A program made the translations under genes and the position numbers. Under the pieces are notes generated by a model. The model had not been told where the DNA came from, did no database searches, and worked only from the letters and a program-made list of their open reading frames with translations. Shown piece after piece: positions 25,953 to 37,801 of a DNA stretch of 42,796 nucleotides. Numbering within the stretch: the stretch's first letter is position 1; the number at the start of each line of letters is the position of its first letter. The DNA is from Pseudomonas sp. LS-2 (GTDB lineage: Bacteria > Pseudomonadota > Gammaproteobacteria > Pseudomonadales > Pseudomonadaceae), in NCBI RefSeq assembly GCF_003605735.1, contig NZ_QXTJ01000015.1:455145-497940 (forward strand), read 5' to 3'.

Positions 25953-26564
25953 TTAAGCCAGCGCAGCGGCATAGCGCTTGGCAACTTCATCCCAGTTCAC
26001 GACGTTGTAGAACGCGGCGATGTATTCCGGGCGACGGTTCTGGTAGCGCAGGTAGTAAGCGTGCTCCCAGACGTCCAGACCGAGGATCGGCGTGTTGCCG
26101 TTCATCAACGGGCTGTCCTGGTTGCCGCTGCTTTCCACGACCAGTTTCTTTTCCGGGGTCACGCTCAGCCAGGCCCAACCGCTGCCGAAGCGGGTCAGCG
26201 CAGCCTTGGTGAACGCTTCCTTGAAGGCTTCGATACCGCCCAGTTGCTCATCAATCGCCTTGGCCAGCTCGCCGCTTGGCAAGCCACCGCCTTTGGGGCT
26301 CATGACGTCCCAGAACAGCGAGTGGTTGGCGTGACCGCCACCCTGATTGATCACCGCTGGACGCAGTTTTTCCGGCAGTTGCCCGACGCTGGCGACCAGT
26401 TTTTCGATTGGCCATTCAGCGTATTCGGTGCCATCGACGGCGGCGTTGAGGTTGTTGATGTAGGTCTGGTGGTGTTTGGTGTAGTGGATCTCCATGGTCT
26501 GCGCATCGATGTGCGGTTCAAGGGCATCGTAAGCGTATGGCAAGGCAGGCAAGGTATACGGCAT
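25953..26564 (-). CDS. sodA: Superoxide dismutase, manganese type
   Basis: Converts superoxide to oxygen and hydrogen peroxide in the cytoplasm. It has 203 residues from ATG 26564, with GGAG nine bases ahead; a longer frame to 26675 encodes the wrong residues. Metal ligands are visible: His in MEIHYTKHH, His in HANHSLFW, and Asp/His in [14 protein letters not shown]. The manganese type is supported by [10 protein letters not shown] and SGNQDSPLM (active-site Gln in the second half), where iron enzymes have a Gln in the first half. It is the fourth gene of fagA-fumC-orfX-sodA, one base after the orfX stop, and is expressed when iron is short. Confidence 0.96.
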   Translation of the reverse strand: MPYTLPALPYAYDALEPHIDAQTMEIHYTKHHQTYINNLNAAVDGTEYAEWPIEKLVASVGQLPEKLRPAVINQGGGHANHSLFWDVMSPKGGGLPSGELAKAIDEQLGGIEAFKEAFTKAALTRFGSGWAWLSVTPEKKLVVESSGNQDSPLMNGNTPILGLDVWEHAYYLRYQNRRPEYIAAFYNVVNWDEVAKRYAAALA

Positions 26565-26565
26565 A

Positions 26566-27027
26566 TCAATGGACTCCAAAGGACAGTGTGCCGGCGGTAG
26601 CGGCGTTGCGCTGAAGCGCCGAGCGTGAGTGTTCGCCGCTGCTGTTGAGCAGGCGATGGGTACGTGGGTATTCACCGTGTTCGTTGATGAAGCCCAACAG
26701 TTCGCTGTAGGTCTTGTTGCTGTGACGGAACGCGGCCTGACGCAATGCAGGCGTCAGACGCGGGTTCTGGATCACTTGCAGCAGGCGTTGATGCGCCGCG
26801 CAGAGATACTCGGCGCTCTCCTCCGGCTGATGCAGGCTCAGGTGCAGATCGGCCAGGTTGTGATGGGAAATCACGAACGCCGCCACCGCCTCGTCGGGGT
26901 CGTTCCAGCGCTCCAGCAGCACCTGCGCGAGGGCCAGGGCTTGCAGATAGAGTTCGCGGGCGTCGATCAGGTCGCCACGGTTGAAACAGCTATTGCCTTT
27001 CAGAATGGTGCTTTTCCAATGCTCCAT
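26566..27027 (-). CDS. OrfX, TPR-like protein of the fumC-sodA operon
   Basis: 153 residues, all helical in character, resembling tetratricopeptide repeats in about residues 15-120 ([38 protein letters not shown]). No signal peptide. It lies between fumC and sodA as in the known P. aeruginosa fagA-fumC-orfX-sodA operon, where it has no assigned function. The TGA is one base before the sodA ATG, so translation is probably coupled. A protein-interaction role is the most that the sequence supports. Confidence 0.9.
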   Translation of the reverse strand: MEHWKSTILKGNSCFNRGDLIDARELYLQALALAQVLLERWNDPDEAVAAFVISHHNLADLHLSLHQPEESAEYLCAAHQRLLQVIQNPRLTPALRQAAFRHSNKTYSELLGFINEHGEYPRTHRLLNSSGEHSRSALQRNAATAGTLSFGVH

Positions 27028-27071
27028 GGCGTGCCCTCCACAGGCGCTGAGGTGAACAGAAACGCGGGCGG

Positions 27072-28440
<1,369 letters not shown>

Positions 28441-28448
<8 letters not shown>

Positions 28449-28836
28449 CGGTAGATCCTTGCATCAGTTCAGCGAGAGAAATCGAAGGCTGCAATACGCA
28501 GGTCGCCAGCTGGTGCGAGCAAGCCTGCCAGCGCTGGCGTTGAAAGGAGGAATGAGCGAGGGCCTGCATGTCCCGCAATGGGCGCCAGGCCTGATCGAGA
28601 CAAAGACAGCGCCAATGCCAGGGCAGCGCGGTGTCCCGGGCTGTGTCGACCAGCAGCCGGAATGTGCTTTCGGCGATCAGGGTTTGGGGCGTGGCGGTGA
28701 AGCGCGCCAGATAGCGGCCTTCCGCCAGGTAATGTTCAATGACACGTGGCTCGTCGGGATCCAGGGCACAGCGAATCCGCAGACTCAGCGCACGCCAGTT
28801 TTCCAGATACGGCGGCTCGTGCAGAACAGTACCCAT
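28441..28836 (-). CDS. fagA: FagA, Fur-associated gene product
   Basis: 131 residues of unknown function, first gene of the Fur-controlled fagA-fumC-orfX-sodA operon, recognised by order and size. No signal peptide or transmembrane helix is evident; the protein is rich in Leu, Arg and Trp (WHWRCLCLDQAWRPL) and contains three cysteines (CALD, CLCL) plus two near the end (QACSHQLATC). ATG 28836 lies 17 bases downstream of the Fur box edge; the ribosome site is weak. No function should be read into it beyond low-iron co-expression. Confidence 0.88.
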
Positions 28837-28852
28837 GACCGAGGCTCACTTA

Positions 28853-28871
28853 GCGAATGATATTCATTATT
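28853..28871. promoter_or_regulatory. Fur box of the fagA operon
   Basis: Read on the minus strand, AATAATGAATATCATTCGC matches 14 of 19 positions of the Fur consensus GATAATGATAATCATTATC. It overlaps the proposed -10 of the fagA promoter, the classical arrangement for repression by iron-loaded Fur. Confidence 0.8.
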
Positions 28872-28895
28872 AAATGAGTTTAAGAATCAAAACAA
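28867..28895 (-). promoter_or_regulatory. fagA operon promoter (-35 TTGTTT, -10 TAATAA)
   Basis: On the minus strand, TTGTTT (28890-28895), exactly 17 bases, then TAATAA (28867-28872). The -10 overlaps the Fur box. It lies 31 bases ahead of the fagA ATG. Confidence 0.6.
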
Positions 28896-28977
28896 CCCCG
28901 ACATTTGGGTTTTGGGTCGAGGAAAGGGTCGCGAAAGTTGCTAGCGCCCATCATTCGGATCGGCAACTCTATCCTCG

Positions 28978-29043
28978 GTAGCAGTCCGGCTTGCCGGCGG
29001 TGGCGTCGTTGGAATCGTTACCGCCGGCAAGCCGGACTGCTAC
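28978..29043. repeat. REPIN, family A (second copy)
   Basis: Arms of 24 bases, GTAGCAGTCCGGCTTGCCGG at the left and its inverse at the right, separated by 18 bases. Arms are identical to those at 24423-24482 but the loop differs. It lies between the pmbA terminator and the fagA promoter. Confidence 0.92.
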
Positions 29044-29074
29044 AGGGACCGAGTGCGTTTCGAAGCCCAATAAA

Positions 29075-29097
29075 AAGGCCTGCACATGGCAGGCCTT
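29075..29097 (-). terminator. Rho-independent terminator of pmbA
   Basis: On the minus strand, AAGGCCTGC, five bases, then GCAGGCCTT, followed by TTTATT. A perfect nine-pair GC-rich stem placed 26 bases after the pmbA stop codon. Confidence 0.9.
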
Positions 29098-29122
29098 GGG
29101 TGACACCGGACTCAGGGAAGCA

Positions 29123-30469
29123 TCAGCTCCCGGCCACCATCATCTTCTCGATCAGCACGGAGCCGGTGCGGATGTTGCTGCGCATCTCCAGATCGCTGCC
29201 AACGGCGACGATTTGCTTGAACATGTCCTTCATGTTGCCAGCGATCGTCACTTCCTGAACGGGGAACTGGATCTCGCCGTTCTCAACCCAGAAGCCCGCT
29301 GCACCGCGCGAATAGTCGCCGGTGACCATGTTCAGGCCGCTGCCCATCAGTTCGGTAACCAGTAGCCCGCGCCCCATGCGACGGATCAGCGCTTGCTGAT
29401 CCTCAGTGCCATGGGAGACGAACAGGTTGTGAACGCCGCCCGCGTTCGCGGTGCTAGGCAGGCCCAGCTTGCGGCCCGAGTAGGTGCTGAGGATGTACGA
29501 GACCAGATCGCCGTTTTCGACGAACGGCTTGGCGTAGGTCGCCAGGCCGTCACCGTCGAACGCCGAACTGCCCATGGCGCGCATCAGGTGAGGACGCTCG
29601 TCGATGGTCATCCATTCCGGGAACAGACGCTGACCGATTGCACCTTCAAGGAAGGACGACTTGCGGTACAGGTTGCCCCCGGAAATCGCCCCCAGGAAAC
29701 TGCCGAACAGACCGCCAGCCAGCTCCGCCGAAAACAACACCGGCACTTCACAAGTGGGCACAGGACGCGCACCCAAACGACTCGCCGCGCGCTCGGCGGC
29801 TTTCTTGCCAATGAGTCTGGCATCCATCAGCAAATCGCCCTGACGATTCACGTCGTACCAGTAATCGCGCTGCATCTGGCCGTCTTTCTCGGCGATCATC
29901 ACGCAGCTCAAGCTGTGGCGAGTCGACGCATAACCGCCGATGAAGCCGTGGCTGTTGCCGTAGACGCGGCAGCCCTGATGCACATTCAGCGTGGTGCCAT
30001 CGGCGTTCTTGATCAGGCTGTTGGCGTCGAACGCGGCAGCTTCACAGATCAGCGCCTTCTCGATGGCTTGCTCGGGCGTGATATCCCAAGGGTGGAACAG
30101 GTCGAAATCCGGCTGATCCTTGGCCATCAACGCCGCATCGGCCAGGCCCGAACTTTCGTCTTCGGAGGTGTGTTTGGCGATGGCGAGCGCTGCGGCGACC
30201 GTCTCGCGAATCGCGTCAGGGCCACTGGCCGAGGTGCTGGCCGAACCCTTGCGGTGGCCGACGTACAAAGTGATGCCGAAGCCCTGGTCACGGTTGAACT
30301 CTACGGTTTCGACTTCGCGTTGGCGAACCGATGTCGACAGCCCCTGCTCCAGCGATACGGCGACTTCGCAGGCCGTCGCGCCCTGACGCTTGGCTTCGGC
30401 GACGATCTGTTCGACCTGTTGTTGCAGTGCCGGCAAGGCCTGTGGGCCGACGCTTTCTGATGCACTCAT
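29123..30469 (-). CDS. pmbA: TldE/PmbA metalloprotease-complex subunit
   Basis: Partner of TldD in a heterodimeric protease that trims peptides such as microcin B17 precursor and CcdA in E. coli. It has 448 residues (E. coli 450). It lacks the HExxxH metal site, as expected for the TldE subunit, and shows the conserved GSSAFDGDGLAT and family C-terminus. ATG 30469 (MSASESVGP) is chosen because GGAG lies six bases ahead; the frame continues 5 codons upstream. It is divergent from darP and separated from tldD by darP. Confidence 0.95.
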   Translation of the reverse strand: MSASESVGPQALPALQQQVEQIVAEAKRQGATACEVAVSLEQGLSTSVRQREVETVEFNRDQGFGITLYVGHRKGSASTSASGPDAIRETVAAALAIAKHTSEDESSGLADAALMAKDQPDFDLFHPWDITPEQAIEKALICEAAAFDANSLIKNADGTTLNVHQGCRVYGNSHGFIGGYASTRHSLSCVMIAEKDGQMQRDYWYDVNRQGDLLMDARLIGKKAAERAASRLGARPVPTCEVPVLFSAELAGGLFGSFLGAISGGNLYRKSSFLEGAIGQRLFPEWMTIDERPHLMRAMGSSAFDGDGLATYAKPFVENGDLVSYILSTYSGRKLGLPSTANAGGVHNLFVSHGTEDQQALIRRMGRGLLVTELMGSGLNMVTGDYSRGAAGFWVENGEIQFPVQEVTIAGNMKDMFKQIVAVGSDLEMRSNIRTGSVLIEKMMVAGS

Positions 30470-30576
30470 GACTTTCTCCATCAAATTCTGATTTCGGCAG
30501 TGACCGAATACCGACTGGGCCGGACAACTGGCCCCTGACTGGTTATCATGGCGGCGTTTATTTGCGGACGGCCCCC

Positions 30577-31098
30577 ATGGTTGATTCTTACGACGACTCC
30601 TTCGACGGAGAGAAAAGCAAAACCCAGATCAAAAAAGAGCTTCACGCTCTGGTGGATCTGGGCGAACGCTTGACGACATTCAAGCCCGATGTGCTGGCCA
30701 AGCTGCCTCTGACCGACGAATTGCGTCGGGCGCTGGCCGATGCTCCCAAGCACACCGCGCACATCGCGCGCAAACGCCACATCTCATTCATTGGCAGGCT
30801 GATGCGCGATCAGAACCTGGATGAAATCCTGGTCCTGCTCGATCAGCTCGATGCCTCCACGCGCCAATACAACGAGCGCTTTCACAATCTGGAACGCTGG
30901 CGCGATCGCCTGGTGACCGGTACCGACGACGTGCTCGAACAGTTCGTCAATGAGTACCCGGAAGCCGACCGTCAGCAACTGCGTTCGTTGATCCGCCAGG
31001 CTCAACACGAGGCCAAGCAGAACAAGGCCCCGACCGCGACCCGCAAAATCTTCAAATACATCCGCGAGCTGGACGAAACCAAGCGCGGATTGCGTTAA
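30577..31098 (+). CDS. darP: Ribosome-associated protein DarP (YjgA)
   Basis: Assembly factor for the 50S ribosomal subunit in E. coli. It has 173 residues from ATG 30577 ([15 protein letters not shown]); a frame five codons longer exists but lacks support. The body is helical and rich in Lys, Arg and Glu, with [20 protein letters not shown] near the start and [14 protein letters not shown] in the middle, both typical of the DUF615 family. It is divergent from pmbA across a 107-base gap, and convergent with tldD, with a REPIN between the two 3' ends. Confidence 0.95.
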   Translation: MVDSYDDSFDGEKSKTQIKKELHALVDLGERLTTFKPDVLAKLPLTDELRRALADAPKHTAHIARKRHISFIGRLMRDQNLDEILVLLDQLDASTRQYNERFHNLERWRDRLVTGTDDVLEQFVNEYPEADRQQLRSLIRQAQHEAKQNKAPTATRKIFKYIRELDETKRGLR

Positions 31099-31112
31099 AC
31101 CTGCCGCGCCCC

Positions 31113-31201
31113 TGTAGGAGCGCGCTTGCCCGCGATGGCGGTGTATCAGCCGACATCAAGGCGTCTGGCCTGACGCTATCGCGGGCAAGCGCGCTCCTAC
31201 A
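31113..31201. repeat. REPIN, family B (second copy)
   Basis: Perfectly inverted 24-base arms starting TGTAGGAGCGCGCTTGCCCG, 41 bases apart. They are the same arms as at 24930-25018. It lies between the convergent 3' ends of darP and tldD. Confidence 0.92.
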
Positions 31202-31216
31202 AGGCATCGTTCCTTC

Positions 31217-32656
31217 TTACGACCCTGTACCACCTACGGTGATCGCATCGATCTTCAAGGTCGGCTGCCCCACACCCACCGGCACCGATTGCCCATCCTT
31301 GCCGCACGTCCCAACGCCGCTGTCCAGCGACAGGTCGTTGCCCACCATCGACACCCGACTCATGCACTCCGGACCATTGCCGATCAACGTCGCGCCCTTG
31401 ACGGGGGCCGTGATCTTGCCGTCTTCGATCAGGTAGGCTTCGCTCGTGGAGAACACGAATTTGCCGCTGGTGATATCCACCTGACCGCCGCCGAGATTGG
31501 CGCAGTAGATGCCCTTCTTCACCGATTTGATGATTTCTTCCGGATCGCTCTCGCCGCCCAGCATGTAGGTGTTGGTCATGCGCGGCATCGGCAGGTGCGC
31601 ATAGGATTCGCGACGACCGTTACCGGTGCGGGCAACCCCCATCAGGCGCGCGTTGAGCTTGTCCTGCATGTAGCCCTTGAGCACGCCATTTTCGATCAAC
31701 GTGGTGCACTCGGTTGGGACGCCCTCATCATCGACGCTCAGCGAGCCACGACGGTCAACCAATGTGCCGTCATCAACGATGGTGCAGAGTTTGGAAGCAA
31801 CCATTTCACCCATGCGACCACTGTAGGCTGAGCTGCCTTTACGATTGAAGTCGCCCTCCAGACCATGGCCGACCGCTTCGTGCAGCAGCACGCCGGACCA
31901 GCCGGAACCAAGCACTACCGGTAGGGTGCCAGCCGGAGCCGGAATCGCCTCCAGGTTGACCAGCGCCTGACGCAGCGCTTCCCGGGCATAGCCCATGGCG
32001 CGGTCTTCGGCGAGGAAATAACGGTAATCGGTACGCCCGCCGCCACCATGGCCGCCACGCTCGCGACGACCGTTCTGCTCGACGATGACGCTGACGTTGA
32101 AGCGCACCAGAGGGCGTACATCGGCCGCCAGCCCGCCATCGGTCGAAGCCACCAGAATGCGCTCCCAGACACCGGCCATGCTCACGGTGACCTGCTGAAT
32201 GCGCGGATCCAGCGCTCGGGTCGCAGCGTCGACACGCTTGAGCAACTCGACCTTTTCGGCGCGGGTCATGACCTCCAGCGGGTTATCCGGTGCGTACAGC
32301 TGGGCGACGTCTTGCGTGGTGAACGCCTGAACCCGACCGTTCTGGCCCGCACGGGAAATCGAGCGTGCAGCACGCGCGGCCTGAGTCAGGGCTTCCGGGG
32401 TAATAGCGTTGCTGTAGGCGAAACCGGTTTTCTCACCCGATTGCGCACGCACGCCGACCCCCTGATCGAGGTTGAAACTGCCTTCCTTGACGATGCCGTC
32501 TTCCAGCGCCCAAGACTCGGAAATCTGGCCCTGGAAATACAGGTCGGCGGCGTCGATCCCGGGACCGGCAAGCTCCCCCAGCACCGATTGCAGGCTATCG
32601 ATGCTCAGGCCGCCTGGCGCCAGTAGGTGTTCACTGACAGAGGACAAGTCGCTCAT
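31217..32656 (-). CDS. tldD: TldD metalloprotease subunit
   Basis: Catalytic partner of TldE/PmbA. It has 479 residues (E. coli 481). The zinc motif [12 protein letters not shown] is visible near residue 265. The start is ATG 32656, with GGAG five bases upstream; a GTG two codons before it is too close. It begins two bases after the TGA of the nitrilase-family gene, so those two are an operon. This order is conserved in pseudomonads: rng, yhdP, nitrilase, tldD. Confidence 0.96.
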   Translation of the reverse strand: MSDLSSVSEHLLAPGGLSIDSLQSVLGELAGPGIDAADLYFQGQISESWALEDGIVKEGSFNLDQGVGVRAQSGEKTGFAYSNAITPEALTQAARAARSISRAGQNGRVQAFTTQDVAQLYAPDNPLEVMTRAEKVELLKRVDAATRALDPRIQQVTVSMAGVWERILVASTDGGLAADVRPLVRFNVSVIVEQNGRRERGGHGGGGRTDYRYFLAEDRAMGYAREALRQALVNLEAIPAPAGTLPVVLGSGWSGVLLHEAVGHGLEGDFNRKGSSAYSGRMGEMVASKLCTIVDDGTLVDRRGSLSVDDEGVPTECTTLIENGVLKGYMQDKLNARLMGVARTGNGRRESYAHLPMPRMTNTYMLGGESDPEEIIKSVKKGIYCANLGGGQVDITSGKFVFSTSEAYLIEDGKITAPVKGATLIGNGPECMSRVSMVGNDLSLDSGVGTCGKDGQSVPVGVGQPTLKIDAITVGGTGS

Positions 32657-32658
32657 AT

Positions 32659-33510
32659 TCACTCCGGGGTGTTAGCAGGCCGCAAGGCGTCCTGCGAAAA
32701 AAATCGCCGGTGATTGGATACCGGCATTCGCGCCCGTATGGACGCTTGTTCTTCACTGTCTCTTTCGGCCAGCAGCACGGCTTCACCCTGTGCCTGCTCG
32801 GCCAGCACGCGGCCCCATGGATCTACGATCGCCGCGTGCCCAAAGGTTTCCCTCGGCCCCGGATGAACCCCGCCTTGCGCGGCCGCCAGCACATAGCACT
32901 GGGTTTCGATGGCTCTCGCGCGCAGCAGGATCTCCCAGTGCGCCGCGCCGGTCACGGCGGTAAAGGCCGACGGCGCGGTAATCAATTCGGCGCCTGCTTC
33001 ACGCAGGGCTGTGTATAACTCGGGAAAGCGCAGGTCGTAACAGACCGTCAGTCCCAGCTTTCCCACCGGTGTATCGGCCACCACGACATTGCTGCCGTGA
33101 GCATAGTCATCGGATTCGCGGTAACGACCCCGGGCATCCGCTACGTCCACATCGAACAGGTGCAGCTTGTCGTACCGTGCCACTTGCTGACCTTGATCAT
33201 CAACCAGCAGCGAGCACGCCGTGACCTTGCCCTGCGGTTGACTTTCAGGCGGCAGCGGCACTGTCCCGGCGACAATCCATAACTTGAGGTCACGAGCGGC
33301 AAGTTTCAACCATGGCAGGATCGGACCTTCGCCCAATGCCTCTGCTCGACCGATGGCAGCGATGTCGCGACGGCCCATGGCTGCGAAGTTCTCCGGGAGC
33401 ACCGCAAGCTTTGCGCCGGACGCCGCAGCCTGTTCAAGCAGGCTGCGCGCCCGGGCCAGGTTGCCCTCGACGTCGCTCTGGCTGACCATCTGAATCACTG
33501 CGAAGGACAT
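32659..33510 (-). CDS. Nitrilase-superfamily amidase, probable deaminated glutathione amidase
   Basis: Cytoplasmic carbon-nitrogen hydrolase of 283 residues. The catalytic triad is visible as Glu40 (AVLPENFA), Lys115 ([11 protein letters not shown]) and Cys157 ([12 protein letters not shown]). Sequence and length suit the Nit1/YbeM branch, enzymes that repair deaminated glutathione; the exact substrate is inferred. It is translated just ahead of tldD and 310 bases downstream of yhdP, with a REPIN in that gap. Confidence 0.92.
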   Translation of the reverse strand: MSFAVIQMVSQSDVEGNLARARSLLEQAAASGAKLAVLPENFAAMGRRDIAAIGRAEALGEGPILPWLKLAARDLKLWIVAGTVPLPPESQPQGKVTACSLLVDDQGQQVARYDKLHLFDVDVADARGRYRESDDYAHGSNVVVADTPVGKLGLTVCYDLRFPELYTALREAGAELITAPSAFTAVTGAAHWEILLRARAIETQCYVLAAAQGGVHPGPRETFGHAAIVDPWGRVLAEQAQGEAVLLAERDSEEQASIRARMPVSNHRRFFSQDALRPANTPE

Positions 33511-33820
33511 ACATGCTCCTTGATCGATAGGCTTCGTACTCTACTCCAAGCGCAGAGATTGAGCTTGCCCGGAACGCGATTTGAAGGCCTTTCGCGATCT
33601 GCTTCTGCCGAAGGCGTGGGAGCTGGCTTGCCTGCGATCTGGCGCGCAGCGGCAGTGAAACCTGTACACGCGGCGCATCAACCACATCGAGTTGTAAGGT
33701 TTCGCTACTGCTTCGCAGTAGATCGCAGGCTAGCCAGCTCCCACGCCTCCGACAGAAACGGGATTGCAGCGCGATTCCAGCGTTTGATTCTGGCCGTAGG
33801 CCGCCGGAGTGCCAGCCCGC
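33511..33820. other. Gap between yhdP and the nitrilase gene
   Basis: 310 bases with no credible gene; it is occupied mainly by the family C REPIN. Because yhdP reads into it and the nitrilase gene reads away, it must contain any promoter for nitrilase-tldD, probably in 33520-33610, but no clear -35/-10 pair stands out. Confidence 0.6.
33614..33747. repeat. REPIN, family C
   Basis: 27-base arms beginning GGCGTGGGAGCTGGCTTGCC (33614-33640) and their inverse (33721-33747) with one mismatch. The 80-base centre contains further pairing (GTGAAACC with GGTTTCGC). The arm differs from families A and B, so this is a third REP type. Confidence 0.88.
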
Positions 33821-36800
33821 TCACTGCGGTTTTTCGAATGGCTTGTCGAAGGTGATTTTAGGCTCTTTCCACGGTCCTTCGACCTTGTACTGCACGCTGG
33901 CGAAACGCGACACTCGGTCCCCCAGCAGCTTGTCGACCAGAAACAGCGCCCCGCCAATTGCCGGTGCGCCTACGATCAACGCGGCAATCGGCAGGTTGTT
34001 GGTCACCGGCAGCGTCACCAGCAGCTTGGCATCGACGCGGTCACGCACCATGTCCAGCGTGCCATTGAGTTCAAGGTTGCTCGACGGCCCGATCAAGGTA
34101 ATCGGATCGCGGGTCACGTAAACCCCGTCACTGGCCACCAGTAATCCCTTGACCCGGTCATAACTCAAGCCTTTGCCGAGCAAATCGGAGAAGTCCAGGC
34201 GCAAGCGACGGCCAATGGAATTGAAGTTGAGCAGGCCAAACACGCGCAGCGCCTGGGCGCCGCCCTCCACTTCGACGAACTGGCCGCGCTTGAGGGTCGC
34301 ATCGAGGCTCCCGGAATAGCGCTTGAGGCCAACCCACGCGGGCGAACCCGGCCAGCGTCCATCGACGTTCAGCTCGAACTCCTGACTCGTCACGGTAGGC
34401 GCAAAGCCCCAAGCCTGCAGCACGTCAGCCAGATTCTTGCCAGTCACCTGCCCCTTGATCCAACTGCTGGTCGCCCCTGGCGTACCTTCCCAGCCACCGC
34501 TGCCCTGCAGCAACATGCCCTTGAGGCCCATGCTCATGTCTTGCATCTGAATCCCGGTTGGCGTTGGGCGTACTTTCAGCGACCAGGCACCGACCAGTTG
34601 ATCACCCTGAAACAGCTGTGTGATCTTGATGTTCATCGCCGGAATGTTGCGCGGATCGACATCAGCCAAAGGATCGGGGGCGTTCTCCACCACCGTGGCA
34701 TTCGGGTCCGGTGCAGGCAACTTCACGAACAGCAGGCTGATGTCGGCAGGCGTGGCCTTGTTATCGGGCAGCATCGCGGTGCCCTTGATTTTCGAACTGT
34801 CCAGCGCCAGTCCCCAACTGGCGTCGTTGCGCTTGAGCTGCACGTCGGCCTGTTCGAGGGTCGTCCCCATGGCGGTCAGCTTGCCGATCTGCAGATCCAC
34901 GCTGTTGACCAGTTGTTTCGCACTCCCGCCCGGATCCTTGCCGACGTAGCGCTCAACCATGGCCTGCCATGGCGCGATGTCCAGCTCGGGCAACGACCCA
35001 CGGACGCGCAAGCCCTTGGCGTCCGGCACAATCGCGCCGCCCTGCCCCAGGTAGAGCTCGCCTCGACCATCGGCGAAGTTTGCCGGCGGTGACGCGAACG
35101 CGAAGTTCGCCAGATTGCCGTATCCGACGGTGATCCGCCGCTCGGGGCCTTGCAGATTCATACGAAAATCCGTGTCCCGTGTCTCGTCGGCAGTCTTGCC
35201 AAACGGCGCAGGCAGGTCGACGTTCACGCCTTTGAGATTCGAGTCGATGCGCAACTGGTTGTCGCCATTGGTAAGCGAGATCTCCAGTTGATACGGCAGA
35301 TCGCCCGAAACGGGCAGCGGCTGAGTGACGTTCAGCCAATCGGTCAGGCGCTTGGTCGCAATCTGGCTGCTGGCCGTGATACGGGTCACCGGCGCGCCCG
35401 GCTTGCCTTCGGCGAATATCTCGGCGCTGATCGGTTTGTCGAACGCCGTGGCCCGGATGTTCTTGCCACTCAAGCCCTTTGCGTAATCGAAACGGAAGTT
35501 GCCCTTGAGCTGGGTCAGGTCCAGCACCGGATCCGACAGACGCAGGCGTGCGCTATCGGTGTTGAAATCCACGACGACCTTGGGCTCTTGCCCCTTCACC
35601 AACGGGACGTCGAGATTGATGTGACCTTGCAGCGGCCCCTCGGCTTGCCAGCCGGCGAACGTCTGACCGGTGCCAATGGGCGCCTCCTGCAGAATCTTCA
35701 TGCCGTCCTGCAGGCTGCCGTTGAAGTCGCCATCCACAAACAGATGGCTGGGCTGGCCGGGCGGCGTATGGGGCACATCCACGGCAACGTTACGCACCTG
35801 GGTCCCGAGCAATTGGCCCTTGCTGGCCCGAACGCGAACGCCGCTGTTCTCGACGAACACATCGCCATCCACGCCAGTCAGTTGCGGCCAGCCCGGCTGG
35901 AACGCCAGATTGGCGTTCTGCACCTTGAAGAACAGCGTGATCACCCGCGCCACGTCCGGCGCGTCGTGGTTGATCGAACCCTGATACTGGAAGAAGCCTT
36001 GCTTCACGTCACCGCTCAATACCGCTGTGCGCAGCCATTGATCGACGCCGGGATTGAGCATGGCAGGCAGGTATTTGGACGTGTACTTGCCATCGCCATC
36101 GACCATGCCCACGCGCAGGTCCAGGTAGTCTTCCTGATCGTGGTTGAAATGCAGGCGAATCAGGAAGTCGCTGGCAATCTTGCCTTCGTCGCCCTGTACC
36201 TTGATGTAGGGGGCGATGAGCGTGAAACCCTGATCGTCGAGGGCATAAGTCAGGCGCGCCTCGGCGTGGTTGTAGCGCCACTCATTCTTGAAGATCGGGT
36301 CCAGATGCAGCATGAAATCGTCGGTGTTGAGGCGTAGTTCGCCCTGTCCCAAATCACCGCTGACCGCACCGCTGACGTTTCCGGCAGCCGGTGCGCCGTG
36401 ATAGGCGTCAAAGCCGAGTTTGTCCAGATTGGCAGCGAAACTCACGCGTTTCGGGCCTTGCGCCTGAGGACGGTAATCGAGCAACAGATTGCGCACACCC
36501 CCTGTGAAGTTCAGGTGATTAAGGACCACCATGAGCTTGTCAGGCAGGGGCGCAAGGGAATCGAGCAGCGGGGTGATCGGCGTCAGGTCCATCCGGTCCG
36601 CCTGTACATGCCAGAGCTCTTCGCTGTCGGAAGTCGCCGCTGTCTGCTTCAGTTGAATCCGGCTTTCCCAGCGCTTGCTGGCGATGTCCATCCCCAGTGA
36701 GTCCAGCGAGAGGGTGAACCCCTTGTCATCGCGCTGAAACCACGCATTGAGTGCCAGGTTGTCGATCTTCGAAACCTTGTGATCGGCATAAGCCCCATGA

Positions 36801-37636
36801 AACTGCGGGGCGTTGAATCGAGCAACGGCGGTTTGCAGATTCCTCTTGCCCCAGGTCATCCAGAATTCGCCACCGGCCTTGAACGCGTCGATCTTCCAGT
36901 CGCGGGTCAGGCTTTGGGGCAGCCACTTGGACCAGTCGCTTTGCGGCAGGCTCAGATACGCCTCGGCCTCACCGTCACGCCAGGCGCTAGCTTGCACTCT
37001 GGAGCGCACATTGACCGAAACCGGTTGACCGTCCGGCAGGGTGACACGCGCATCGAGGCGCTGGTGCAGGCTGCCGGTTTTCAAGGTCATGCTGACGTAG
37101 GTCAGCGTCAGCGGCGCCTGGTCGTAGGGTTGCAGCGTGATCTGGCTGTCGAACAACGACAGTTGGGAGATCATCTGCATCTGCTTGAGGGTCTGCTCGG
37201 GGTCGAACGGTTTGTCGTCCTGAACCGGCAAGCCCTGCAATGCCCAGTGACCGTCCTTGTCTTCCTTCAGACCCAGTTGCAGGCCATCGACCTCAAGACG
37301 GGAGATTCGCACCTCACGGGTCGTAATGCTCGCCCAGAGGTCGGGCACTGCGCGCACGTGATCCAGGCGAACGGTGTTGGCGCCCTGCCCGACCATCACG
37401 TCCCGCGCAACGAAAATCGGCGAAAACCCGCTCCAGCTGCCTTCCAGCCGCCCGACGCTGACGGGCATACCGACCGCTGCCTGAGCCTTGGCCTCAACGT
37501 CGGCACGGTATTCGGCAATCATGGGCACCAACTGGCGCCCCACGCTGACGTAAAGCGCGACCAGCACGACAATCAGCGCGCACAGGCTCAGTCCCCATCG
37601 TGTCAGGGTCGAGAGAAAGCGTGTCAGACGCTCCAT
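33821..37636 (-). CDS. yhdP: YhdP family envelope lipid-transport protein
   Basis: 1271 residues (E. coli 1266). One N-terminal transmembrane helix (about 13-33, LSLCALIVVLVALYVSV), then a very long periplasmic beta-rich AsmA/YhdP bridge region with an AsmA-like C-terminal domain (FGLLNFNSIGRRLRLDFSDL). YhdP works with TamB and YdbH in moving phospholipids to the outer membrane in E. coli. The gene is 212 bases after rng on the same strand, as in other gammaproteobacteria. Start ATG 37636 gives MERLTRFLSTLTRWG, with basic residues before the helix. Confidence 0.94.
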   Translation of the reverse strand: MERLTRFLSTLTRWGLSLCALIVVLVALYVSVGRQLVPMIAEYRADVEAKAQAAVGMPVSVGRLEGSWSGFSPIFVARDVMVGQGANTVRLDHVRAVPDLWASITTREVRISRLEVDGLQLGLKEDKDGHWALQGLPVQDDKPFDPEQTLKQMQMISQLSLFDSQITLQPYDQAPLTLTYVSMTLKTGSLHQRLDARVTLPDGQPVSVNVRSRVQASAWRDGEAEAYLSLPQSDWSKWLPQSLTRDWKIDAFKAGGEFWMTWGKRNLQTAVARFNAPQFHGAYADHKVSKIDNLALNAWFQRDDKGFTLSLDSLGMDIASKRWESRIQLKQTAATSDSEELWHVQADRMDLTPITPLLDSLAPLPDKLMVVLNHLNFTGGVRNLLLDYRPQAQGPKRVSFAANLDKLGFDAYHGAPAAGNVSGAVSGDLGQGELRLNTDDFMLHLDPIFKNEWRYNHAEARLTYALDDQGFTLIAPYIKVQGDEGKIASDFLIRLHFNHDQEDYLDLRVGMVDGDGKYTSKYLPAMLNPGVDQWLRTAVLSGDVKQGFFQYQGSINHDAPDVARVITLFFKVQNANLAFQPGWPQLTGVDGDVFVENSGVRVRASKGQLLGTQVRNVAVDVPHTPPGQPSHLFVDGDFNGSLQDGMKILQEAPIGTGQTFAGWQAEGPLQGHINLDVPLVKGQEPKVVVDFNTDSARLRLSDPVLDLTQLKGNFRFDYAKGLSGKNIRATAFDKPISAEIFAEGKPGAPVTRITASSQIATKRLTDWLNVTQPLPVSGDLPYQLEISLTNGDNQLRIDSNLKGVNVDLPAPFGKTADETRDTDFRMNLQGPERRITVGYGNLANFAFASPPANFADGRGELYLGQGGAIVPDAKGLRVRGSLPELDIAPWQAMVERYVGKDPGGSAKQLVNSVDLQIGKLTAMGTTLEQADVQLKRNDASWGLALDSSKIKGTAMLPDNKATPADISLLFVKLPAPDPNATVVENAPDPLADVDPRNIPAMNIKITQLFQGDQLVGAWSLKVRPTPTGIQMQDMSMGLKGMLLQGSGGWEGTPGATSSWIKGQVTGKNLADVLQAWGFAPTVTSQEFELNVDGRWPGSPAWVGLKRYSGSLDATLKRGQFVEVEGGAQALRVFGLLNFNSIGRRLRLDFSDLLGKGLSYDRVKGLLVASDGVYVTRDPITLIGPSSNLELNGTLDMVRDRVDAKLLVTLPVTNNLPIAALIVGAPAIGGALFLVDKLLGDRVSRFASVQYKVEGPWKEPKITFDKPFEKPQ

Positions 37637-37801
37637 GGCGCAACGCCTCCGTGCAGAGAGACCGCAAATGGCGACCGGCTCATTCGTCCCGAAGTGAAAT
37701 GGGGTGCTGATGCTGGTACGTCCGGGAATTGCTCATTCGCCACGCATAGATCTCTTTGAAGGGCATCCTTGCCGTCGGCCCGATGTCGGGCTTGATTTGC
37801 C